The notes: a model not told the origin generated them from the letters alone. Shown: positions 36,603-45,116, counted from the stretch's first letter. The stretch is DNA of 64,000 nt from WTFV01 sp965203525 (GCA_965203525.1 OZ241898.1:2170001-2234000), one strand, 5' to 3'. Program-made: numbers and translations.

Positions 36603-36940
36603 ATGACCGAACGGCGCTCCGAACGGTGGCTGGTGACGTCCGGCGCAACGCCACCGATGACCGGACGGCGCTCCGAGCAGTGGGAGACGCGCCGATGACC
36701 GAACGGCGCTCCGAGCAGTGGCGGCGGGAGGCGCAACGTCGCCGATGACCGAACGGCGCTCCGAACGGTGGCTGGTGACGTCCGGCGCAACGCACCGATG
36801 ACCGGACGGCGCTCCGAGCAGTGGCGGCGGGAGGCGCGCCGATGACCGAACGGCGCTCCGAACGGTGGCGGCGGGAGGCGCAACGTTGCCGATGACTGAA
36901 GGGCGCTCCGAACGGTGGCTGGTGACGTCCGGCGCGGTCA
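36603..36940 (+). repeat. Seven tandem copies of ribosome site and start of the biotin-carrier gene
   Basis: The sequence ATGACCGAACGGCGCTCCGA, or a close variant, starts at 36603, 36657, 36695, 36745, 36798, 36842 and 36892 (spacing 54, 38, 50, 53, 44 and 50 bp). Several copies are preceded by GGGAGGCGCAACGTCGCCG, which contains a ribosome site. The last copy is the real start of the biotin-carrier gene (MTEGRSERWLVTSGAV); the others encode MTERRSERWLVTSGAT or shortened forms and soon run into stops. The array fills most of the gap between the biotin carboxylase and carrier genes. Confidence 0.9.
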
Positions 36941-37614
36941 GCCGTCCCGTTCGCACGCGGCGCGCCGGCGACACGACGCTGGAGGTCACGGTGGGCGGCG
37001 GCGCGGAGGCGCGGACCCTCACCGCCACGATCGTCGCCTGCTCCGAGGACGCCTGCGTGGTGTCGATCGCCGGGCGGTCGACGACCGTGCGATTCGCGCC
37101 GCACGAGCAAGGCGGCCACGCCGTGGCCGGCGGCGAGTCGTTCGCCGTGACCGCTGCCGAGGAAGGCGCGGACGCCCGCGACGGCGGCGGCCCGGACACC
37201 CACGACGGCGGCGGCCCGGACGCCCGCGACCCGGACGCCCGCGACGGCGGCGGCCCAGACGCCCGCGCGCCCTCCCCGGCCGATCATCTCGACGCGCTGG
37301 CCGCGCCGATGCCGGCCAGGTCAGGTCGAACCGGGCGCACGACGGCAGCGGACGCCCATCTCGACGCGCTGGCCGCGCCGATGCCGGCCACCGTCGCCGC
37401 CGTCCTCGTGCGGCCGGGCGCCGTCGTCGCCGCCGGCGACACGCTCGTGCGTCTCGAAGCGATGAAGATGGAACTGGCGATCCGCGCCCCTGCCGCCGGC
37501 CGCGTCGCGGCCGTCGACTGCCGCGCCGGCGAGCTGGTGCAGCCGGGCCGGCCGCTCGTCACCCTGGAACCGCGGCCGGCACCCCCACCGCCGGACGAGG
37601 CGCCCGGCGCCTGA
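36892..37614 (+). CDS. Biotin carboxyl carrier protein of the methylcrotonyl-CoA carboxylase
   Basis: A 240-residue protein from ATG 36892. The C-terminal biotinyl domain has the attachment motif LVRLEAMKMELAIRAP, with the biotinylated Lys in EAMKM, and the flanking PMPATVAAVLVRPGAVVAAG. Upstream of it is a piece homologous to the domain start (HLDALAAPMPA) present twice, and before that a low-complexity linker of DGGGPDARD-type repeats (about residues 100-130). The N-terminal 80 residues look like the BT domain that normally joins biotin carboxylase and carrier in MccA (TLTATIVACSEDACVVSIAG). So the gene is the detached C-terminal half of an MccA-type alpha subunit. Confidence 0.88.
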   Translation: MTEGRSERWLVTSGAVSRPVRTRRAGDTTLEVTVGGGAEARTLTATIVACSEDACVVSIAGRSTTVRFAPHEQGGHAVAGGESFAVTAAEEGADARDGGGPDTHDGGGPDARDPDARDGGGPDARAPSPADHLDALAAPMPARSGRTGRTTAADAHLDALAAPMPATVAAVLVRPGAVVAAGDTLVRLEAMKMELAIRAPAAGRVAAVDCRAGELVQPGRPLVTLEPRPAPPPPDEAPGA

Positions 37615-37915
37615 CCATCCTGCGCCTCGCGCGCGGACGCGACGAAGTAGTCGCTGCCGCGCGCAGGAACCCGGCGAGCATCCTGCGCCTCGCGCGCGGA
37701 CACGACTCGAACCCGCCTCACGGCGCCTCCCGTCGTCATCCCCGGGCCGCCGCGACCTCGCTCGTGGCGTCGGTTGACGACCAGCGTGTCGCTACGGCAG
37801 CCTCCCGTCGTCCTCCCGGGCCGCCGCGCGACTTTACCTGCAGCAACTCGGTCGGGTGCCGACCGCGCAGGCAGCCTCCCGTCGTCCTCCCGGGCCGCCG
37901 CGCGACGGCTGGTAA
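37615..37915. repeat. Intergenic region filled by two repeat types
   Basis: The unit CATCCTGCGCCTCGCGCGCG occurs at about 37617 and 37680, and the unit GCCTCCCGTCGTCMTCCCSG with its continuation GGGCCGCCGCG occurs at about 37726, 37799 and 37873, with about 73-bp spacing. No gene is seen between the biotin-carrier gene and the AAA ATPase gene. Confidence 0.75.
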
Positions 37916-37926
37916 CATGAGCCGTG

Positions 37927-39090
37927 ATGCGCCTGACCCACGTCACCGTGAAGAACTGGCGGAATTTCAAGCAGGCCGACTTCGATCTTCCGGATCGAAT
38001 GCTCGTCATCGGTCCCAACGCATCCGGCAAGTCGAACCTGCTGGACGCCTTGCGCTTTCTCGGGCAGGTCGCGTCACCGGGCGGCGGCTTCCAGAACGCG
38101 GTGGCGAGCCGCGGCGGCATGGCTCGACTCCGATGCCTCGCAGCCAGGTATTTCAACAAGGGCCGCGTCACGTTGCGGATCACGATCGGCGACGACGAAC
38201 GTCCTTGCAGATGGGCCTACGAGGTCACGTTCACCGCCGAGCAGCGCGGCAAGCGCCGGCCGATGCTGTACCAGGAGGTCGTCGAGAGCGACGCGCGCAA
38301 GATTCTCACGAGACCGACCCGTGAAGACGACGAGGACCGGGAACGGATGACGCAGACGTACCTGGAACAGGTCAACGCCAACCGCGAGTTCCGCCCGATC
38401 GTCGAGTACCTGCGCTCGATCCGGTACCTGCACCTCGTCCCGCACCTGATCCGGGATCCGGAACGAGCGGGAGACCGCGCAGAGGATCCGTACGGCGCCG
38501 ACTTCCTGCTCCGGATCGCCGACACCCCGGAAAAAACCCGCCGCCGGCGCCTGCAACGGATCAACGAGGCCCTCCGAGTCGCCGTGCCTCAACTCGACGA
38601 ACTCGCGCTCACGCAGGACAAACTCGGCCGCTGGCATCTGGAAGCCCGCTACAGGCATTGGCGGCCTCAGCCGGCCCTGCAGAACGAGCGGGACTTCTCC
38701 GACGGAACCCTGCGGTTGATCGGGCTGTTGTGGTCGTTGCTCGACGGCGCCCGGAGCGGAGGACCGGTGCTGCTGGAGGAACCGGAGCTGTCGCTGCACC
38801 CGTCCGTGGTGCGGCAGCTACCCACGATTCTCAGCCGTGTCCGCCGCTCCGGGGGACCGCAGGTCCTGCTCACCACCCACTCCAACGAAATGCTCGAGGA
38901 TTCCGGGCTGGGCAAGGACGAAGTGGTCATCCTGAAACCGGGGGAGGAGGGCACGGAGGCGCATCCGGCGACCGCGGAACCGGACGTCCAGGAGTTGCTC
39001 GACAGCGGACTGAGTCTCGCGCAGATTCTCTCTCCGCGAACCGAACCGCCTGCCGTGCAGGAACTCACGGACCGGATCGGCCAGCGGTGA
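37927..39090 (+). CDS. AAA_21-type ATPase of a two-gene AAA/TOPRIM-like pair
   Basis: A 387-residue RecF/OLD-like ATPase. The N-terminus MRLTHVTVKNWRNFKQADFD leads into Walker A GPNASGKS (residues 29-36). The C-terminal part has the signature FSDGTLRLIGLLW, Walker B VLLEEPELSLHP and the switch histidine in VLLTTHSNEMLE. The start is ATG 37927, with GTG 3 bp earlier. Its TGA overlaps the GTG start of the next gene (GTGA). ATPases of this type with a TOPRIM-like partner occur in several anti-phage systems (AbiL-like and others); I cannot place it more precisely. Confidence 0.85.
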   Translation: MRLTHVTVKNWRNFKQADFDLPDRMLVIGPNASGKSNLLDALRFLGQVASPGGGFQNAVASRGGMARLRCLAARYFNKGRVTLRITIGDDERPCRWAYEVTFTAEQRGKRRPMLYQEVVESDARKILTRPTREDDEDRERMTQTYLEQVNANREFRPIVEYLRSIRYLHLVPHLIRDPERAGDRAEDPYGADFLLRIADTPEKTRRRRLQRINEALRVAVPQLDELALTQDKLGRWHLEARYRHWRPQPALQNERDFSDGTLRLIGLLWSLLDGARSGGPVLLEEPELSLHPSVVRQLPTILSRVRRSGGPQVLLTTHSNEMLEDSGLGKDEVVILKPGEEGTEAHPATAEPDVQELLDSGLSLAQILSPRTEPPAVQELTDRIGQR

Positions 39091-39695
39091 CGACGGTCTA
39101 CCTCGCCGTGGAAGGGCGGACGGACGTCCCCGTCGCGCAACGCCTGGTCCAACTGGTCGGACTACGGCCGCAGGAAGCGGTCATCGCCGGAGGAAAGTCC
39201 GAGCTCGATCCGCGCATCCCGTCGCTGAACCGGTCGGGCGCCCACATGAACTGGCTGATCTTGCGGGATCTCGACTGCGACTCCCCTTGCGCATCGCAGT
39301 TGATTCACAGGCTGCTCGATGCACGCACGCGGTCGCCACGGGTCGCCTTGCGGGTTCCGGTCCGGGCGGTAGAGAGCTGGATGCTCGCCGACATCGACGG
39401 CTTCGCGCAGGAGTTCTCCGTTTCACGGCGACACGTGCCCCGCAACCCGGACGATCTGACGGATCCGAAGCAGTCCCTCGTCGACTGCTGTCGCCGGTCC
39501 CGGCAATTGGAGATACGGACCGCGATGGCGCCCCGCGGGGGCAGCGGACGGAAAGTCGGTCCCGAGTACGCCCACCGGATCTCTTCGTTCTCCGGAAGGC
39601 TCTGGCACCCGGAACGAGCGTCCGAGAGATCCCCCAGCCTGCGGAGAACGATCGCAGCGCTCCGCAGGCAGATCACCAAGGGGATCTGGACCTGA
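39087..39695 (+). CDS. DUF4276-like (TOPRIM-related) partner protein
   Basis: A 202-residue protein from GTG 39087, overlapping the AAA gene by 4 bp. It starts with a strand and the acidic motif YLAVEGRTDVPVAQRL (EGxxD), then NWLILRDLDCDSPCA, a second acidic strand end, and VPVRAVESWMLADIDGF, which is characteristic of DUF4276-type proteins. The last third is basic (PRGGSGRKVGPEYAHR). TOPRIM-like domains coordinate a metal through such acidic motifs and cleave nucleic acid. The fixed partnership with the AAA gene points to defence. Codon usage is close to that of the neighbours. Confidence 0.7.
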   Translation: MTTVYLAVEGRTDVPVAQRLVQLVGLRPQEAVIAGGKSELDPRIPSLNRSGAHMNWLILRDLDCDSPCASQLIHRLLDARTRSPRVALRVPVRAVESWMLADIDGFAQEFSVSRRHVPRNPDDLTDPKQSLVDCCRRSRQLEIRTAMAPRGGSGRKVGPEYAHRISSFSGRLWHPERASERSPSLRRTIAALRRQITKGIWT

Positions 39696-39733
39696 TCGGA
39701 CCGGCGGCCGTCGCCGCAACGCCGCGTCAGGGG

Positions 39734-40843
39734 CTACAGCTTGCCGATCTCCGTGAGCACGGTCTGCAGACGCTCCGCCAGCAGGCCGATGTTCCGCACG
39801 GCGTCGTCGTAGCTCACATTCCAGACTTCGAGCGTGGGCGCGAGCTCAGCGAACTCGTCGTTCTCGAACTGTTCAAGGAAGCTCCGCAGCGCTCCGGGCG
39901 TCCCTTCGCCGACCGTATGGAATCCGAAGGCAAACTCCCTCGCCCCCCGGTAACTTGCCCCGGGGCGGTAGATCCGCGCGACAGTCTGTCGGCTCTCATC
40001 CGCAGAAACGGCCTGAATGGCGACGCTGGCCGATCCCCAATCCAGGTGGGCCTTGTTTTTCTCAGCCACATCGAGGAGACGGGTCACTGCCGCGCAGACA
40101 TGGTCATCACCGATCTCGTCCAGAAGCTCCTCCCGCGTCAGCTTTTTTTGGCGCGGACCGGACGTGCTCCGTCCGGGCGATGCCGCCAGGCGTCCGATGA
40201 CTCGCGGCACGAACGTCTGCGTCGTTGACTCGCCTTTCCCACGGAACTGCTTGATCTCTACCGCGAGGACTTCGACGTTGGGCATCTGCTCGTTCAGGAA
40301 CTCCACGACCCGCCGGAGCTCGTCGGGGATCGAATCCGCCACGAACAGCAGCCGAAGCCGCTTGGCGTCGAGGTTCCGGGCCACGTCCTCCCAGAACTCG
40401 TCGGCGTCGGGCTCCTCGTCCCCGAGCAGGCCGGCCAGCCGCTCCTCCGCGTCCGGCTCGGCCTCGAACGTCCGGCGCAGCTCGTCCGCCGAGACTTGGG
40501 GAGCGTGCGCGGCGTAGTCCAGCATCTGGCCGACGACGCGGCGCCGCACCTCGGTGTTGGCGCCGCGCTTCACCTCGACCAGCGTCGGCGTCGCGTCCTG
40601 ATCGATGACAAGGAGGTCAAGCGACCAGCGCGCCGCCGCGCCGGCGGTGTCGGCGATTCCCTGCTCCCGCGTGACGAGGATCCAGCGCCGGGGGTCGCCG
40701 GGCCGCATCTGCTCGCCGTCCAGCAGTTCGGGGTGATCGGCGAGGAGCCGCTGGAGCGCGTCCTCGGTCGAAAACGGCTCCTCTTCAAGCGGCTCCAGCC
40801 TGCCCTCCGCGTCCCTGACGTAGATGCGCTCAGCCACGCGCAC
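39734..40843 (-). CDS. NucS-like PD-(D/E)XK nuclease protein
   Basis: A 369-residue protein. Residues about 70-110 read RWSLDLLVIDQDATPTLVEV and then KRG, giving the D...ExK core of PD-(D/E)XK nucleases in the form found in NucS/RecB-like proteins, followed by the helix RRRVVGQMLDYAAHAP. The N-terminal half continues with FVADSIPDELRRVVEFLNEQ and VEVLAVEIKQF, also seen in these proteins. The C-terminal third is alpha/beta and I do not recognise it. Whether it acts in defence or repair cannot be told, but it stands next to the AAA/TOPRIM-like pair and converges with it (38 bp gap). Confidence 0.75.
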   Translation of the reverse strand: MRVAERIYVRDAEGRLEPLEEEPFSTEDALQRLLADHPELLDGEQMRPGDPRRWILVTREQGIADTAGAAARWSLDLLVIDQDATPTLVEVKRGANTEVRRRVVGQMLDYAAHAPQVSADELRRTFEAEPDAEERLAGLLGDEEPDADEFWEDVARNLDAKRLRLLFVADSIPDELRRVVEFLNEQMPNVEVLAVEIKQFRGKGESTTQTFVPRVIGRLAASPGRSTSGPRQKKLTREELLDEIGDDHVCAAVTRLLDVAEKNKAHLDWGSASVAIQAVSADESRQTVARIYRPGASYRGAREFAFGFHTVGEGTPGALRSFLEQFENDEFAELAPTLEVWNVSYDDAVRNIGLLAERLQTVLTEIGKL

Positions 40844-40882
40844 GCCTCCGATCGGACCGGCGGCCGGACCCGCGACGCCGCA

Positions 40883-41251
40883 TCAGGAGGCCGCCGCGCT
40901 CTCGCCCGCGTCCCCGGACGCCTTCGCCTCCGGCCGGGGCTCCGGCGGGACGACGGCCTCGTAGGGTTCCATGTCGATGGCGTCGTAGTCGGGCGGGCAG
41001 CCGAAGTCGCGCGGCTGCGGCGCCGTCGGGTTGCCGACCGTGACGCACAGGCCGCAGCCGATGCACTTGTCGACGCGGACGGCGCAGACCATCCGGCCGT
41101 AGGCATCCGGCTCCTCGACGATGCAGTCCTCGACCGGGCACGCGGCCTGGCAGATCGAGCAGGCGAACGCGCCGAAGCAGCGCTCGGGATCGATGACGGC
41201 GATTTTCTTCGGCGGCCTCTTGCGAGGCCGGTTCATCATCTTGGTCCACAT
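40883..41251 (-). CDS. 4Fe-4S dicluster ferredoxin-like protein
   Basis: A 122-residue protein from ATG 41251. One cluster motif is complete (CFGAFACSICQAACP), with an extra Cys shortly after; the second (CIGCGLCVTVGNP) lacks the fourth cysteine, where Gly stands, so it may bind an altered cluster or none. The N-terminus is basic (MNRPRKRPPKKIAVIDPERC) and the last 35 residues are Pro/Glu/Ala-rich. It probably transfers electrons in the cytoplasm; no partner oxidoreductase is adjacent. A TATAAT lies 9 bp upstream of the start codon, with no ribosome site between, so the mRNA may be leaderless. The gene begins at the end of the BREX scar. Confidence 0.8.
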   Translation of the reverse strand: MWTKMMNRPRKRPPKKIAVIDPERCFGAFACSICQAACPVEDCIVEEPDAYGRMVCAVRVDKCIGCGLCVTVGNPTAPQPRDFGCPPDYDAIDMEPYEAVVPPEPRPEAKASGDAGESAAAS

Positions 41252-41640
41252 AGGCGGCGCATTATACCCGATGCCCGGCTTGTCGCCACGACCCGCCGGG
41301 CGGCCGGCCGGTCCACGGCGAGCTCCGCCACCGCGACCGGGTCGGGAATCGTCTCCATCGACCCGCCCAGGTTCAGCGGCCCGACGACGATCGTACCGCC
41401 GCGGGCACCGGACCCGTGCGCCGCCCGGGGTCGTAGCCGCCCAGGACGAGCGCTTCTTCGATGCTCTCCAGCAGGAGGATCGACCAAGGGCTCCCCCTCG
41501 CGTTTCGGGTCGGTCCACAGGACCGCGGCCGACCGCGCCTGCCCGTCGAGGGGGACGGCCCGGGCGCGAAGGCTGGCGACCAAGAGGTCAAGGATGGTGT
41601 CGCGGGCCGGTTCGGTCATCGGCGGCTCCGGTGCGCGCAT
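41236..41640 (-). pseudogene. BREX scar: start of a pglZ-like gene joined to the end of a brxL-like gene
   Basis: From ATG 41640 (or 41619) the frame reads LLVASLRARAVPLDGQA, SAAVLWTDPKREGEPLV, resembling the N-terminus of PglZ-type BREX phosphatases. After a one-base shift near 41476 the next stretch, LLLESIEEALVLGGYDPGRR with TGP, continues the PglZ similarity (LGxYDPxxRTGP). It then changes abruptly, in the original frame, to TIVVGPLNLGGSMETIPDPV and AVAELAVD, which matches the C-terminal Lon-like part of BrxL. Similarity ends at about 41280 without a complete C-terminus. In type I BREX loci pglZ precedes brxL, so a deletion between them gives exactly this junction. This is family recall, not a search result. 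Confidence 0.6.
41261..41266 (-). promoter_or_regulatory. TATAAT -10 box directly before the ferredoxin gene
   Basis: The minus strand reads TATAAT at 41266-41261, nine bp before the ferredoxin start codon at 41251. In a genome this GC-rich a perfect -10 hexamer is notable. A -35 match at the usual distance is not clear. Transcription from this box would begin within a few bases of the start codon, so a leaderless message is possible. Confidence 0.45.
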
Positions 41641-41659
41641 GGTTGCGGCGTCATGGCGC

Positions 41660-43213
41660 TCATTCCTCACCCTGGCGGCCGAGCGCGGGCGGCGTTTCGC
41701 GCCGGGCGCTTCGGCCCAGTTTGACGCCCCCCTTGCGGCGCAGGCGCAGGCCGGAGAGGTACAGATCCGTAACGTCGACACGATCGTCGAAGCGGCGGCG
41801 GAAGACGCCGATCTCGATCAGGTAATCGAGAAAATCGGCCGGCCGGTCCACCGGCGGGCGGACCACCTGGTCGGACGAACCCCAGGAGCGGTCCCAGTCG
41901 GCATCGAGCAGGGCAACGATTCCCTTCCGCTCCCAGGGTACGAGTCGATCTGCCGCGAGCCGGGTCCGCACGCCTTCCAGCCACGGCCACTCGCTGGAAA
42001 TGCTCTGCGTGACGTGGCCGTGAGACACGTCGTCGAGCGCCTGCAGCAATGCCGCGGGATGAATCAACCGAGGCGGACGCAAAGGCTGGTTCGCAGCCTC
42101 CTTGCCGGCCGCCTGCTCGACGAGCCGCACCAGGGACCGCGGGCTGATTTCGCCGTTGCCGTCGCGCAGGTGGGCGAGGATCCAGTTGCGGACGTACCCC
42201 TTCTTCTTCTTGCCGGCGCCCATGAACTCGCCGGCCAACCGGTGCAGCAGGGGGAAGGCGTCGTCCGGCATCCCGACCCGAGGCAACCGCCGCAGCACGT
42301 CGTCGTCTTCGAACTTGATGCGGGCTCCCTTGCAGTACGCGGCGAGGCCATCGGACGCATTCGCGATCCGCTTCACGAGCATGCCGAGCAGCGCCGCGTC
42401 GGACCACCGGAGCTCCGTCCGCGTGGCGGCGAGCTTGGCGAAGTCCGTGGTCCCCATCCCCGTGTGGCGGCGGAACAGATCCGCGCGGAGGAATATCTTG
42501 GCGCGGATCCGCTTCCAGCGCCGGCTGTAGTCGGACCAGAAGGCGACGAGTCCGCGCACCATGCGGGCCGTCAGCGCCTGGTCGAAACCGCCCAGGGTGT
42601 CGAGCTCGTCGTAACCGACGAATATTCCGCGACCCTCCTGCTGAAGCGTCCGTTCCAGCGCGTCGAGCGCGGCCGTGGGGTTGGTCTCCGGCGCGTCGTA
42701 CGCCGAGAGGACGTCGCCGAGTTCCGCCGCCATGGGATCCAGAATCGGCTTCAGTTTCTCTTTCCAGTGCCCGTCAAACCAATCCGCGAAACACCGCACC
42801 AGCATGGCGTGCCAGATCTTCCTGGCGTCTTCGTCCGAACGGGCGCATTGCGAAAGCGCCTGCGTGTCGGGAAAATGGCTCCCGGCCGGGTGCACGGCCA
42901 CCCATGCCCACTCGGAAGCGCCGGGCTGCGCGTGCGGAGCCGGCATCTTCGGCATTCGCGCGGCGACCGCGCGCACCAGATCCGGGTCGTTCGAGAAGAA
43001 CGCCTTGAACAAGGCGGTCTTGCCGGATCCGCGCGGTCCGACCACCAGGACCACGTTCGGATCGAGGGCGCGCAGGTGCGCGGGTACCGGATACAGGCGG
43101 CGCGCGGTCAGTTCCGGCGCTTCGTGGTCGGCCTGCCCGTAACCGAGGTCGGCGAGTTCACGGCGCAAGGCCAGACAGTTCTGTTTGGTGAGCCTGTTCG
43201 TTCTGCCAGTCAT
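41660..43213 (-). CDS. P-loop ATPase (Sll1717-like), third gene of the HEPN/KGG-ATPase operon
   Basis: A 517-residue protein. Walker A is VVGPRGSGKTALF (about residues 58-70), Walker B-like GIFVGYDELDTLGGF occurs near 205, and a sensor-like arginine-rich stretch follows (WKRIRAKIFLRADLF). The second half is helical with LHRLAGEFMGAGKKKKGYVR and a C-terminal winged-helix-like region (VDRPADFLDYLIEIGVFRRR). It resembles the P-loop ATPases annotated as the Sll1717 family. The start ATG overlaps the stop of the KGG-motif ATPase gene by 4 bp; the pglZ scar begins 20 bp after its stop. I do not know a described defence system with this gene set; a sensor or effector role is inferred from context. 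Confidence 0.7.
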   Translation of the reverse strand: MTGRTNRLTKQNCLALRRELADLGYGQADHEAPELTARRLYPVPAHLRALDPNVVLVVGPRGSGKTALFKAFFSNDPDLVRAVAARMPKMPAPHAQPGASEWAWVAVHPAGSHFPDTQALSQCARSDEDARKIWHAMLVRCFADWFDGHWKEKLKPILDPMAAELGDVLSAYDAPETNPTAALDALERTLQQEGRGIFVGYDELDTLGGFDQALTARMVRGLVAFWSDYSRRWKRIRAKIFLRADLFRRHTGMGTTDFAKLAATRTELRWSDAALLGMLVKRIANASDGLAAYCKGARIKFEDDDVLRRLPRVGMPDDAFPLLHRLAGEFMGAGKKKKGYVRNWILAHLRDGNGEISPRSLVRLVEQAAGKEAANQPLRPPRLIHPAALLQALDDVSHGHVTQSISSEWPWLEGVRTRLAADRLVPWERKGIVALLDADWDRSWGSSDQVVRPPVDRPADFLDYLIEIGVFRRRFDDRVDVTDLYLSGLRLRRKGGVKLGRSARRETPPALGRQGEE

Positions 43214-44661
43214 CTGCCGTTCTCTCTGATTCCGGCCGTCGTGTCCCGCAAGCGGCGGAAAACCCGCCGGGATTCAGGTCTCAGCCAAGACGGTTGCACC
43301 AACCACCAAGCCGCGCTCCGCAAGCGGTCGACAAGCTGCCGATACGGCTCGCCGCCGAGCAGAACCGGTTCCGCGACTTCGCTCAGGTCGCGGAAAGTGG
43401 CCAAGCGTTCGTCGTACGGCAGCACCACGGGAACGTGCGGCGCATCCGTGTTTTCCAGGTCGTCCAGGGTCCAGAATTCGTTCGGCGACTCGATCTCCGC
43501 GGGGTCCGCGTAGTAGCGTTCACTGAAGACCTCCCACGCCCGATCCGTGAATCGCTCCACCAGCTTCTCGAACTGCCGTTCGACGGTTCGCGGCACCATG
43601 GCCGCAGCGAGCAGGCACTCCGCCTGCGGCTTGTCGGCGCGCACGCGATCGCCCCCTATCCGGTCGAGAATATGTTCCAGCCCCCGCCAGCTCGCATCCG
43701 CCAGCGTGCCGAAAAGGACGTGCAGGTGACACAGGCCGCCGGTCAGGAACCCCGACACCTCGCCGAGGCCGGCGCGCGCGTCCACCAGAATCCAGTCGGG
43801 TTCGAGATCCCGGCGAATCTGCTTCAGCAGCGCCACGAACGGATGATCGGCGCCGGCCGGCGGCGCGCCGTAGTCGATGCGTGCGAGCTTCTCGACGTAG
43901 CGGTCGTTGAACGTCCAGGCCGGGAAGACGAAGATAACGCCTGCGCTATCGCCTGCGCTGGCCGCGGGATCGGTGACGTGACAGTGGTGGTGGTAGTGGC
44001 TGATGTCGAGCGCGTCGTCGTCGCCGATGACACGCCTTTCCAGCAGGTAGTCCACGACTCCCGACGAGGCGATGGCCCCGTCGGGCCCGGCCAGCAGCGA
44101 ACCAATGCCTGGCGCATCGAGGTCGGCGTCGACCACCGCGACCCGCTCGCCCGCGGCGGTCAACTGCAACGCCGCCGCGGCCAGCGCCGTCGACCGGCCG
44201 GAGCCTCCCTTGAACGAGTAGAACAACACGATCACTGGATCTTTCTTCCCGCGCACCGCCCACGGCGGCTCGCACACTGTCCACGGCGGTTCCTTCGGCG
44301 CTTCGAACCAGCCGGTCTCGCCCAGACGCCGCTCCAGAATCCTGAGTCGGTCGTTGTCGTCGTAGGGCCTCGCCTGTCGCCACGCCGCGTCCTGCCATCC
44401 GCCGTCGGGGTGGCTCCGCCGGTTCCGGCCTTGGAGCACGCTTCCTGACCAGAAGACGGTGGCGGCGTCACGCAGCATCTGGTCGACCTCGGCGCGACTC
44501 GATTCCCATTCGTCGTCCGACGGACACCAGAGCACGACGCGCAGCTTCGCCAGCACGTCGTTGACCAGCAGGGCGCGCCAACGCGGACCTTCCGGCTTGC
44601 GCGCGAGCCATGCGGCCAATGCCTCCTCGGCGCGTGCGTGGGCGTCGTCAAGGCGTTGCAT
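43210..44661 (-). CDS. KGGVGR-motif variant ATPase (ParA/MinD-like), second gene of the operon
   Basis: A 483-residue protein. The N-terminal 140 residues are helical (KLRVVLWCPSDDEWESSRAE and others) and the remainder is a SIMIBI-type ATPase with the deviant Walker A FYSFKGGSGRSTALAAAA (KGGxGR in place of KGGxGKS/T), Walker A' VAVVDADLDAPGIGSLL and DWILVDARAGLGEVSGFL. The Arg in place of the usual Lys defines the KGGVGR-variant family, members of which are often next to other defence or signalling NTPases. The gene overlaps the HEPN gene by 1 bp (TGATG) and the P-loop ATPase gene by 4 bp, so the three are translated together. Confidence 0.75.
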   Translation of the reverse strand: MQRLDDAHARAEEALAAWLARKPEGPRWRALLVNDVLAKLRVVLWCPSDDEWESSRAEVDQMLRDAATVFWSGSVLQGRNRRSHPDGGWQDAAWRQARPYDDNDRLRILERRLGETGWFEAPKEPPWTVCEPPWAVRGKKDPVIVLFYSFKGGSGRSTALAAAALQLTAAGERVAVVDADLDAPGIGSLLAGPDGAIASSGVVDYLLERRVIGDDDALDISHYHHHCHVTDPAASAGDSAGVIFVFPAWTFNDRYVEKLARIDYGAPPAGADHPFVALLKQIRRDLEPDWILVDARAGLGEVSGFLTGGLCHLHVLFGTLADASWRGLEHILDRIGGDRVRADKPQAECLLAAAMVPRTVERQFEKLVERFTDRAWEVFSERYYADPAEIESPNEFWTLDDLENTDAPHVPVVLPYDERLATFRDLSEVAEPVLLGGEPYRQLVDRLRSAAWWLVQPSWLRPESRRVFRRLRDTTAGIRENGR

Positions 44662-45116
44662 CAGATGGCTCCTTCAAGGATCAGATCCCCGACGATCAGG
44701 TCGTACGCTTCACGCGCATTCCGCAGCCAGGCATCGGCCTCGCTCGACGTGACCTCGGGGCCGCGATAGCGCATCGGCGGCTGCCAGCGGAGAACGTCCG
44801 CCGTCCTCAACACCGCGGCCACACGCACGTAGAGCCGGCCGGTGCGAGTCGTCGCCTGGACCGCGAGGACGTCCAACTCGTCCAGCAGGCCGGTCAGTTC
44901 ATGAGAACGGCGCACCTCGGTCGGTTTATGAGAACGGCGCACCCGGCGGCCGGACTCCACCTGGATCAGCGCCTTCAGCGCGCATTCGACCACGTACCCC
45001 GACAGATACGCCGCGCCGTCGAACCGCCGGCTCTTCAGGAGCACTTCCGCGTCCTGCAGGTGCTTCAACGCCGCCGCCGGATAGTCGTCGCCGTTCGATC
45101 TCCTCGGGTTGCTCAT
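44661..45116 (-). CDS. HEPN-domain protein, first gene of the operon
   Basis: A 151-residue helical protein. The HEPN signature is clear (LKHLQDAEVLLKSRRFDGAA, YLSGYVVECALKALIQVE), as in HEPN proteins of abortive infection and toxin modules, where an RxxxxH motif usually marks the RNase site; a plain RxxxxH is not obvious here, although RRSHKPTEVRRSH has candidates. That stretch is itself a duplication: the 16-bp ATGAGAACGGCGCACC occurs twice at about 44902-44940 (27 bp apart) in the coding sequence. The gene starts at ATG 45116 and is followed without gap by the KGG ATPase gene. Confidence 0.75.
   Translation of the reverse strand: MSNPRRSNGDDYPAAALKHLQDAEVLLKSRRFDGAAYLSGYVVECALKALIQVESGRRVRRSHKPTEVRRSHELTGLLDELDVLAVQATTRTGRLYVRVAAVLRTADVLRWQPPMRYRGPEVTSSEADAWLRNAREAYDLIVGDLILEGAI

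Noticed and set aside
36603..36940. Possible CRISPR array
   Set aside because: Spacing is irregular (38-54 bp), the units are gene-start sequences without distinct spacers, and there are no cas genes.
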